Assembly (NCBI GenBank): GCA_040007035.1
Contig: JBDTVU010000137.1
Location: 1 to 8,851, forward strand
DNA: 8,851 bases
DNA from: CAIWHR01 sp040007035
GTDB taxonomy: Bacteria; Pseudomonadota; Gammaproteobacteria; Burkholderiales; Casimicrobiaceae
Direction of reading: 5' to 3'
Under the pieces are notes generated by a model. The model saw nothing but the letters and a program-made list of their open reading frames with translations. It was not told the origin of the DNA and made no database searches. Every line of letters starts with the position of its first letter. The stretch's first letter is position 1. The translations under genes and the position numbers were made by a program. Shown piece by piece: positions 1-8,851 of this stretch.

Positions 1-79
1 CGATGTAATCGACGAGTTGCGGGACGATCTCGGCGTCCCAGTGGCGGGCGATGGCAGCGGCAAGTGCGGTCAGATTCAT
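1..79 (-). CDS. 5' end of a gene running off the left edge, possibly M20-family peptidase (partial)
   Basis: An ATG at complement 77-79 opens a frame that stays open to the window edge, giving 26 residues that begin MNLTALAAAIARHWDAEIVP. The stretch ending in PQLVDYI resembles the amphipathic N-terminal helix of M20/M25/M40 metallopeptidases (ArgE/DapE-like), in which a similar PxLxDYIxIP segment is common. That is memory-based recognition of a very short piece, and none of the zinc ligands are inside the window. The gene is on the same strand as the operon upstream but is separated from it by 120 bases, so it may be a separate unit or a read-through member. No Shine-Dalgarno-like box precedes this ATG, so the start could be leaderless, weakly translated, or placed elsewhere beyond the edge. 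Confidence 0.4.
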   Translation of the reverse strand, partial: MNLTALAAAIARHWDAEIVPQLVDYI

Positions 80-199
80 GTGAACGGATGTCGTTTGAAG
101 AGAAAGTAAGGGGGTATCGAAGGTCGGATCACGATGGCGGCGCCGATGCACGTCCGCCGCTGCACTGGCTGCACCCGCGCCCCGATCATATCGCTGCGG
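80..199. other. 120-base intergenic gap after the cyclase gene
   Basis: This is the only non-overlapping gap in the window, lying between the cyclase stop codon and the start of the gene at the left edge. It holds no convincing gene. Read on the minus strand it starts with half of a short inverted repeat (192-209), then a TATGAT hexamer (complement 185-190) that would suit a -10 box but has no recognisable -35 partner. An A+T-richer stretch follows at about 80-118, just before the downstream ATG. No T-tract terminator is visible. Confidence 0.6.
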
Positions 200-209
200 T
201 CACGCAGCG
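192..209 (-). terminator. Small perfect inverted repeat around the cyclase stop codon
   Basis: The arms 192-198 (CGCTGCG) and 203-209 (CGCAGCG) are perfect inverted copies of 7 bases around a 4-base loop (199-202), and the TGA stop of the cyclase gene (complement 200-202) sits in that loop. The stem is G+C rich and would fold in the operon transcript at its 3' end. No run of T follows on the minus strand, so it does not meet the usual picture of an intrinsic terminator. It could be a stabilising 3' hairpin, or chance in G+C-rich DNA. Confidence 0.25.
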
Positions 210-1375
210 TTGCCGGCGGCCGCGCCCGGCGCCGTGGCGGACCCGGGTTCGTCGGCGAGCCGCCGCAATGCGAATGCCGGCACCGGCTGCGCGTACCCCT
301 TGAGCGTCAGCGGTCCGACCGCATCGACGTCGGCGTCGTCGTCGAGCGCCGCGCGCAGCCGGCGGTCGATCAGGATCTGGCCGCCGTGCGCCTCGTCGCA
401 AAGCCGCGACGCCAGATTGACGACGCCGCCGATCGCCGAATAGTCCCACCGGCCCTCGAATCCAAATGCCCCGAGCGTCGCGAAGCCCTGCGCAATGCCG
501 ATGCCGAGGTCGAGATCGTGTCCCAGCTTGAGCCAGCGCGCGCGCAGCGGCACGAAGGCGGCCTGCATCGCCAGCGCCATCCGCGCCCCGCGCTTGCCGG
601 GTTGGGAGACCGGGAACGGGTCGTTGAAGAAGATCAGGATGCCGTCGCCGGCGAAGCGGTCGAGCGTGCCCTCGTGCGCGGTGACGATCGCGCCCATCGC
701 CGCGTGGTATTCGTGCAGCACCGACTGGACCTCCTCGGGCTCGGCCGAGTCAGTGAACGCGGTGAATCCGCGCAGGTCCGCGAACACGTAGCAGATCTCG
801 CGCCGGTGCGGCGCAAGGATGGAGCCTTCGCCGGCGGTGACGATCGCCTCGGCGACCTGCGGCGAGAAGAACTGCTTGAGCTGGCCCAGCCGAGCGAGTT
901 GCGCGACCTGATCGTCGACCCGCTGCTCGAGCGTCGCGTTCCATTCTTTCAACGCATCGGCCTGCCGGCGGACCTCGTCCTGCAGCGACTTCACGCGCAA
1001 CAGCGAGCGGACACGAGCGAAGAGTTCCGCCTGGTGGATCGGTTTCGACAGGAAATCGTCGGCGCCTGCCTCGATGCCCTTGACCCGTTCCTGCTGCGGA
1101 TCGAGCGAGGTCACCAGCACGACGGGCAGCAGCGCCGTTTCCGGATCGGCCCGGACCCGCCGGCAGACGTCGTAGCCGGACAGCCCCGGCATCATCACGT
1201 CGAGCAGGATCAGATCCGGCTTCTCGCTGGCCACCTTGGCGAGGCCTTCCTCGCCGTTCGTCGCGGTCGCCACGAGATACCCCTTCACTGCCAACAGGTC
1301 GGCCAGCAGCTTGACGTTGGCCGGCGTGTCGTCGACGACCAGCACCTTCGCCGGCACTGGCGCGGCCGCAGTCAC
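200..1375 (-). CDS. Response regulator with class III adenylate/guanylate cyclase output domain
   Basis: The 391-residue product has an N-terminal receiver domain (about 10-125), a predicted coiled-coil linker (about 129-165) and a class III nucleotidyl cyclase domain (about 190-370), with a short Ala/Gly-rich tail. Receiver residues are all present: acidic pair D15-D16, phospho-acceptor D59 in LILLDVMMPG, T89 and K111 in SKP. In the cyclase domain the metal aspartates are visible as D200 in FADLRGFT and D244 in RFAGDGILIFF, and the transition-state pair as N320 and R324 in VVNLASRL, so the enzyme looks catalytically intact. It should convert ATP (or GTP) to the 3',5'-cyclic nucleotide in the cytoplasm, controlled by phosphorylation. 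The base-selecting positions by eye are R240 and S313, not the textbook Lys with Asp or Thr, so the substrate is uncertain. The GTG start overlaps the stop of the preceding regulator (GTGA) and has a GGAGGGG box upstream. It is the last gene of the coupled operon. Confidence 0.93.
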   Translation of the reverse strand: MTAAAPVPAKVLVVDDTPANVKLLADLLAVKGYLVATATNGEEGLAKVASEKPDLILLDVMMPGLSGYDVCRRVRADPETALLPVVLVTSLDPQQERVKGIEAGADDFLSKPIHQAELFARVRSLLRVKSLQDEVRRQADALKEWNATLEQRVDDQVAQLARLGQLKQFFSPQVAEAIVTAGEGSILAPHRREICYVFADLRGFTAFTDSAEPEEVQSVLHEYHAAMGAIVTAHEGTLDRFAGDGILIFFNDPFPVSQPGKRGARMALAMQAAFVPLRARWLKLGHDLDLGIGIAQGFATLGAFGFEGRWDYSAIGGVVNLASRLCDEAHGGQILIDRRLRAALDDDADVDAVGPLTLKGYAQPVPAFALRRLADEPGSATAPGAAAGNAA

Positions 1376-1742
1376 GGCTTCTTCCCCTCCAGCAGCGCGC
1401 GCACGGTGTCGAGGAACTCCTTCAGGTTGATCGGCTTGCCGATGTAGGCGTCGAAGCCCGCCTCGGTGATCATGCGGCGGTCCTGCTGCATCACCGACGC
1501 CGTCACCGCCGCGACCGGGATCCCTGCGGTCGCGGGCTCCGCGCGCAGCACGCCGAGCGCTTCGATCCCGTTCATGCCCGGAAGCTGGATGTCCATCAGG
1601 ATCAGGTCCGGTGCGCGTTCGCCCGCGAGCCGGATGCCGTCCTCGGCGGTCACGGCCTCGATGGTCTCGAAACCCTTGACCTGCAGCACGTCGCGGACGA
1701 GCTTCAGGTTCTTCTCGTTGTCTTCGACGATCAGGATGAGGC

Positions 1743-1746
<4 letters not shown>
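1372..1746 (-). CDS. Single-domain (DivK-like) response regulator
   Basis: This 124-residue protein is a stand-alone receiver domain with no output domain. It begins MSLILIVEDN, with acidic residues E8-D9. The phospho-acceptor is D52 in LILMDIQLPGMNG, the switch residue is T82 in VTAS, and the conserved lysine is K104 in GKP. The composition and the QLPGMNG motif are like the DivK/CheY-type stand-alone receivers often encoded beside multi-domain hybrid-like kinases. It overlaps the kinase stop codon by ATGA and the cyclase start by GTGA, so its cognate kinase is almost certainly the upstream gene. It probably acts as a phosphate shuttle, an allosteric protein-protein regulator, or a sink competing with the receiver-cyclase. 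There is no DNA-binding segment. The ATG start is fixed by the overlap and by the immediate start of the first receiver strand, although no good Shine-Dalgarno box precedes it. Confidence 0.95.
1384..1390 (-). promoter_or_regulatory. Shine-Dalgarno box for the receiver-cyclase
   Basis: GGAGGGG on the minus strand ends 8 bases before the GTG at complement 1373-1375. It lies in the codons for the EGKKP terminus of the stand-alone receiver. It supports the GTG as the cyclase start, immediately before the receiver's first strand. Confidence 0.65.
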
Positions 1747-5701
<3,955 letters not shown>

Positions 5702-5705
<4 letters not shown>

Positions 5706-6688
5706 TGGATGACCCGATCCGCCCGCGCGAGCAACGTCGGCGGCATCGTGAGGCCGAGCCTGCGCGCCGTCGCGAGATTGATCACCAGTTCGATCTTCGT
5801 CGGCTGCTCGATGGGAAGATTTGCCGGTTTCGTCCCCCGGAGCACGGCGTCGACGTATCGTGCCACGCCGCGAAAATAATCACGAAAGCTGAGGCCGTAG
5901 CTCATCAGTCCACCGGCTTCGGTAAACTCGCGGTATCCGTAGATGCCGGGGAGCTTGTACTGGTCGGCGAGCGGCACGATCCTCGCCGATTCTCCGGCGA
6001 GGAACGCCTCGGTCATCACGATCAGCCCACCGGCGCGCTGGCGGTTGATCGCCGCGAACGCGCCGACGAGGTCGCCCGGGACCCGTGCCTCGTACGGCAG
6101 GATCGTCACGCCGATCCGCTTCGCGGCGTCCTCGAATTTCGCCCAGAAGTACGGATCCACGAGATTGACCGGGTTGCGCAGGATCGCGATCGCGCGCGCC
6201 CCCGGCACCACGGCAGTGAGGAGCTCCAGCCACTTCGGGATCAGCTCCTCGAACTGCGTCGACGAACCGGTCAGGTTGGCGCCGGGCCGGGCGAGGCTCG
6301 TCACCAGCCCTGCGCCGACCGGGTCGCCGTCGACGGACATGACCAGCGGGATGGTGCCGGTCGCCGCCTTGGCCGCTCGCGTCGACGGGATACAGGTGGT
6401 GACGATTGCGTCGGGCTTCGTCTTGACCATCGATGCCGCAAGCTGCGGAAACTGGTAGGCGGCTTCACCCGCCCATTGGACGTCGACCACGATGTTCTTG
6501 CCGTCGACGTAGCCGAACTCGCGCAGGCCCTCCTTGAACGCCGACAGGAACGCGCTGTTGGTATCCTCCGAACCGACGGACAGGTAGCCGACGTGCGGAA
6601 TCCTCGCCGCGGGCTGCGCGTGCGCGACGAGCGACGGCGTCGCCGCCGCGGCGCCGAGCGCGAGCAGGAACCGGCGTCGACTCGTCAC
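5702..6688 (-). CDS. ABC_sub_bind-family periplasmic substrate-binding protein (fourth of the array)
   Basis: This 328-residue protein belongs to the ABC_sub_bind family (PF04392, COG2984), with two Rossmann-like lobes that close on a small ligand. Family hallmarks are FKEGLREFGYVDGKNI near residue 55, GDPVGAGLVTSLARPGANLTG in the middle, GGLMSYG near 270 and the closing NLPIEQPTKIELVINLATA with RADRVIQ at the C-terminus. The N-terminus VTSRRRFLLALG fits the twin-arginine consensus (S/T-R-R-x-F-L), followed by an Ala-rich hydrophobic stretch and a likely cleavage site after AHA, before QPA. The product is thus probably folded before export to the periplasm. The GTG start is chosen because it forms a GTGA overlap with the previous stop and is preceded by GAGGTGAT at ideal spacing. 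It directly precedes the kinase gene with an ATGA overlap. No transporter membrane component is linked, so a receptor-like role feeding the kinase is plausible. The ligand is unknown. Confidence 0.92.
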
Positions 6689-7653
6689 TGAATCACCTCG
6701 TCCGCGCGCACCAGCAGCGATTGCGGAATCGTCAGACCAAGCGCTTTCGCGGTCTTGACGTTGATGGCGAGCGCGACGCGCGTCGGCAGCTCGACCGGCA
6801 GATCCGCCGCCCGCGCGCCCTTCAGCAACCGGTCGATGTAGCCGGCGAGACGCCGGTAGACTTCGATCAGATCGGGGCCGTAAGTCGCGACGAAGCCCGC
6901 GTGCGCGAATTGCGACCATCCGGAGACGGCGAGCAGTTTCTCCTTCAGCGCGAATTCGGCGATGCTCGCGGCCCGCGCGACCATCCCGGCATCCTGGAAG
7001 ACGACGATGCCCTGGACGCGCTCCCGGCGAATCTGGTCGAATGCGGAATCGGGACTCTCGCCCGGCAGGATCTGCACGTAGGCGGTCTGCACGGCGAGAC
7101 GTTGGGCGGCATCGAACGACGCCCGCTGCTCGGACTGTTCGCCCGGATGCTGCGGATTGGCGAGAATCGCCACGCGCTGCACCCGGGGTGCGATTGCCTT
7201 CATCACTTCGAACCGCTTGCCGACCAGCTCCAGTGCCATGAGCGACATCCCGGTCGTGTTGCCGCCCGGTCGCGCGTAACTCTCCACCATGCCGGCCACC
7301 ACCGGATCGCCGCTGAACGCGAACACCAGCGGTATCCGGCCGGCGTTGGCTCGATGCGCGACGGGTCCGACAGCGGCCTGGGCAACGATCAGCGCGACCG
7401 GAAGCGCCTGCAACTCCTCGATGGCCGCACGCACCTGTTCCGGAGTTGGCTCCACGACCCGGATCTCGATGCCGACGTCGCTTTTGCCGGAATAGCCGAG
7501 CGCGCGCAACCCCTCCTGAAACGCGATCAGCGCGGCACCCGGCGCCGTGTACGAGATCCAGCCGATGCGCAGCGCAGGCGCGGGCTGGGCACGAACGCCG
7601 ATCGACGTTCCCAACGCCGCAGCGCCGATGAGGAACGATCGCCGGTCCGTCAC
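6685..7653 (-). CDS. ABC_sub_bind-family periplasmic substrate-binding protein (third of the array)
   Basis: This 322-residue ABC_sub_bind protein starts VTDRRSFLIGAA, a twin-arginine-like signal (RRSFL), with probable cleavage after VRA and before QPA. Family landmarks include FQEGLRALGY, SGDPVVAGMVESYARPGG, ILANPQHPGEQ, YGPDLIEVYRRLAGYIDRLL and a C-terminal DLPVELPTRVALAINVKTAKALGL with RADEVIQ. It is closest by eye to the preceding gene: both have ANPQHPGEQ, encoded by an identical 29-base stretch, and both have YRRLA. It lacks the GGLMSYG form seen in the first and fourth members, having VATYGPD instead, which may mean a different ligand. The GTG start overlaps the upstream stop (GTGA), with GAGG 7 bases before it. 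The frame is open upstream to 8613, but that extension is antisense-free read-through across the neighbour and lacks a signal peptide, so the GTG is preferred. Confidence 0.9.
   Translation of the reverse strand: MTDRRSFLIGAAALGTSIGVRAQPAPALRIGWISYTAPGAALIAFQEGLRALGYSGKSDVGIEIRVVEPTPEQVRAAIEELQALPVALIVAQAAVGPVAHRANAGRIPLVFAFSGDPVVAGMVESYARPGGNTTGMSLMALELVGKRFEVMKAIAPRVQRVAILANPQHPGEQSEQRASFDAAQRLAVQTAYVQILPGESPDSAFDQIRRERVQGIVVFQDAGMVARAASIAEFALKEKLLAVSGWSQFAHAGFVATYGPDLIEVYRRLAGYIDRLLKGARAADLPVELPTRVALAINVKTAKALGLTIPQSLLVRADEVIQ
6693..6699 (-). promoter_or_regulatory. Shine-Dalgarno box for the GTG-started fourth binding protein
   Basis: GAGGTGA on the minus strand, followed by T, matches eight bases of the anti-Shine-Dalgarno complement. 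Its GAGG core lies 7 bases before the GTG at complement 6686-6688. It is embedded in the codons for the DEVI residues at the C-terminus of the preceding protein. It decides for the GTG start over upstream in-frame alternatives. Confidence 0.7.
7135..7163. repeat. 29-base direct repeat shared by the second and third binding-protein genes (copy A)
   Basis: Bases 7135-7163 are identical to 8100-8128. Both encode the ANPQHPGEQ segment after the central strand of the fold, while flanking DNA diverges at once on both sides. The repeat shows the common descent of the two genes. The sharp boundaries make local gene conversion or strong codon-level constraint possible. Confidence 0.8.
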
Positions 7654-8630
7654 CGGATGACCTCGTCCGCGCGGGCAAGTATCGACGGCGGGATTGTGAT
7701 TCTCATGGCCTTCGCGGCTTTTGCATTCACGACGAGCTCGACCTTGGTCGGCAATTCGACCGGAAGATCCGCGGGCTTCGGTCCCTTGCGGATCCTGTCG
7801 ACGTAGGCGGCCAGCCGGCGGTAGACATCCGCGGCGACCGGGCCGTAGATCATCAGATTGCCGCGGCGGGCGAACTCCGCCCAGCCGTCGACGGCCGGAA
7901 TGCGGTTCCGGATCGAGAATGCGGCGATGCGCTCCGCGAAGCCCATCGTGGAGCCATCGGCGAAGGCGACGATCGCCTGGTCGTGCGCAGCGGCAATCGC
8001 CGTCAGCGCCGTTTCCAGGTCGCCGCCGCTGCGCACCGGAAAATAATGCAGCGTCAGGCCCAGCTTCGTCGCCGCCGCCTGGGAGGCGTCCAGTTCCTTC
8101 TGTTCGCCCGGATGCTGCGGATTGGCGATGACCGCCACGCGCTTGAGGCCCGGCAACAGTTCGTTCAGCAGTTCCATCCGCTTGCCCACCAGCGCCAGCG
8201 TGAAGAGGCTGATGCCGGTCAGCTGGCCTCCGGGCCGGGCGAGGCTCTCGATGATCTTCGCCTCGACCGGATCTCCGCTGATGCTGAAGACGGTCGGCGT
8301 CTTTACGCCTGCGCGGAGCAAGGCGAACAACACCAGGCCGCCCGCCGCGACGATGACGTCGGGTTTCGAGCGGACGATGTCGCCCGCCATCCGTTCCACC
8401 TGCTCGCGCGATCCGTCGCCCCAACATGCGTCGATCACCGCGTCCCGGCGCTCGACGTACCCGAGATCGCGCATGCCGCCGCGGAACGCCGCAAAATTCG
8501 GCGACGGCGAATCCTTCCGATCGGTCGAGACCCATGCCACGCGGAACACCGATGCAGATTGTGCCGCCGCGGGCAGCGCGATGGCCGCCGGGAGCGCGGC
8601 CAGAACAAGGCACGCGGCCCGTCGTTTCAT
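7650..8630 (-). CDS. ABC_sub_bind-family periplasmic substrate-binding protein (second of the array)
   Basis: The 326-residue product opens with MKRRAACLVLAALPAAIALP, a positively charged then hydrophobic signal peptide likely cut near AAAQ. Although it has a double arginine, it lacks the following F-L of a Tat signal, so Sec export is more likely than for its two downstream paralogues. Family motifs follow in order: FRGGMRDLGYVERRDAVI, SGDPVEAKIIESLARPGGQLTG, IANPQHPGEQKELD, YGPVAADVYRRLAAYVDRI, DLPVELPTKVELVVNAKAAKAM and RADEVIR at the end. Its length is normal for the family. The ATG start overlaps the stop of the upstream paralogue by ATGA. The periplasmic ligand is unknown. In this family aromatic or branched amino acids and other small organics are known or proposed ligands, and nothing here decides between them. 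It is translationally coupled to its paralogues on both sides. Confidence 0.92.
   Translation of the reverse strand: MKRRAACLVLAALPAAIALPAAAQSASVFRVAWVSTDRKDSPSPNFAAFRGGMRDLGYVERRDAVIDACWGDGSREQVERMAGDIVRSKPDVIVAAGGLVLFALLRAGVKTPTVFSISGDPVEAKIIESLARPGGQLTGISLFTLALVGKRMELLNELLPGLKRVAVIANPQHPGEQKELDASQAAATKLGLTLHYFPVRSGGDLETALTAIAAAHDQAIVAFADGSTMGFAERIAAFSIRNRIPAVDGWAEFARRGNLMIYGPVAADVYRRLAAYVDRIRKGPKPADLPVELPTKVELVVNAKAAKAMRITIPPSILARADEVIR
7661..7664 (-). promoter_or_regulatory. Shine-Dalgarno box for the GTG-started third binding protein
   Basis: GAGG on the minus strand lies 7 bases before the GTG at complement 7651-7653, inside the DEV codons of the second binding protein's RADEVIR terminus. 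It supports the GTG start. Confidence 0.6.
8100..8128. repeat. 29-base direct repeat shared by the second and third binding-protein genes (copy B)
   Basis: This is the partner of 7135-7163, 965 bases away, inside the second binding-protein gene. It encodes the same ANPQHPGEQ segment with no base differences. Confidence 0.8.
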
Positions 8631-8851
8631 TGGATCACTTCGTCCGCACGCAGCAGCACGGAATTCGGGATCGTGACACCGAGCGCGTTCACGGTCTTCA
8701 GGTTGATCGCAAGTTCGAATCGCGTGGGCAGCTCCATCGGCAGGTCGGCGGGCTTCGCCCCCTTGAGGATCCGATCGACGTAGTATGCAGCGCGGCGAGC
8801 GGTAGCAAGAATGTCCGGTCCGTAGCTCATCAGCCCGCCGCCCGTCAGATA
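8627..8851 (-). CDS. ABC_sub_bind-family substrate-binding protein, C-terminal part (first of the array, partial)
   Basis: The frame is open to the right edge and gives the last 74 residues of a binding protein starting YLTGGGLMSYGPDIL. The GGLMSYGP motif, the AAYYVDRILKGAKPADLPME segment, the FELAINLKTVNALG segment and the terminal LLRADEVIQ match the end of ABC_sub_bind proteins. It looks more like the fourth array member (which also has GGLMSYG) than the second and third. The N-terminal three quarters and any promoter lie beyond the window. Its stop overlaps the next start by ATGA, so the operon extends upstream of what is seen and its true first gene is unknown. Confidence 0.9.
   Translation of the reverse strand, partial: YLTGGGLMSYGPDILATARRAAYYVDRILKGAKPADLPMELPTRFELAINLKTVNALGVTIPNSVLLRADEVIQ

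Noticed and set aside
185..190. TATGAT on the minus strand as a promoter -10 box for the left-edge gene
   Set aside because: The hexamer about 17 bases upstream does not resemble TTGACA, and it is over 100 bases from the ATG. The evidence is insufficient for a promoter call.
134..1447. A 437-codon open frame on the plus strand
   Set aside because: It is Arg/His/Asp-rich with no recognisable domain and lies antisense to the receiver-cyclase gene, whose motifs are unambiguous. Long antisense frames are expected in very G+C-rich coding DNA.
6685..8613. A 642-codon minus-strand frame as one long protein
   Set aside because: The first half is the second binding-protein gene in the wrong frame. 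The real protein begins at the GTG at 7651-7653, where a Tat-like signal peptide starts.

Overview
The window is very G+C rich (roughly two thirds by eye) and its third codon positions are dominated by G and C. It comes from a Gram-negative bacterium, most likely an alpha- or betaproteobacterium. Two features point that way: tandem periplasmic binding proteins of the ABC_sub_bind (PF04392/COG2984) family, which is greatly expanded in Bradyrhizobium-like and Burkholderiales-like genomes, and a soluble-domain-rich Cache/HAMP/GAF sensor kinase. No species call is justified.

All genes I can support lie on the minus strand, so the biological order runs from right to left. From 8851 down to 5702 there are four consecutive paralogous substrate-binding proteins: a C-terminal fragment at 8627-8851 and three complete genes at 7650-8630, 6685-7653 and 5702-6688. 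Next come a 1320-residue membrane sensor histidine kinase (1743-5705), a 124-residue single-domain response regulator (1372-1746), and a 391-residue response regulator with a class III nucleotidyl cyclase output domain (200-1375). After a 120-base gap, the first 26 codons of another gene run off the left edge (1-79). This may be an M20-type peptidase, but that is tentative.

Every one of the six junctions from the first binding protein to the cyclase is a 4-base ATGA or GTGA stop/start overlap. The seven genes therefore look like one translationally coupled operon. It contains no permease or ATPase gene and no DNA-binding regulator.

The simplest reading is a sensory system rather than an uptake system. 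Several periplasmic ligand-binding proteins would feed a Cache-domain kinase that also carries four cytoplasmic GAF domains. The kinase would pass phosphate to a DivK-like receiver and to a receiver-cyclase that makes a cyclic nucleotide. The domain calls are strong. The coupling of binding proteins to kinase and the identity of ligands and cyclic nucleotide are inference.

The kinase's four GAF modules repeat with an exact 171-residue (513-base) period. The conserved C-terminal motif of the binding proteins (RADEVIQ-like) places a purine-rich Shine-Dalgarno-like box exactly 7 bases before each next start codon. I saw no tRNA, rRNA, CRISPR array, insertion sequence or prophage signal. No gap without a gene exceeds 120 bases.
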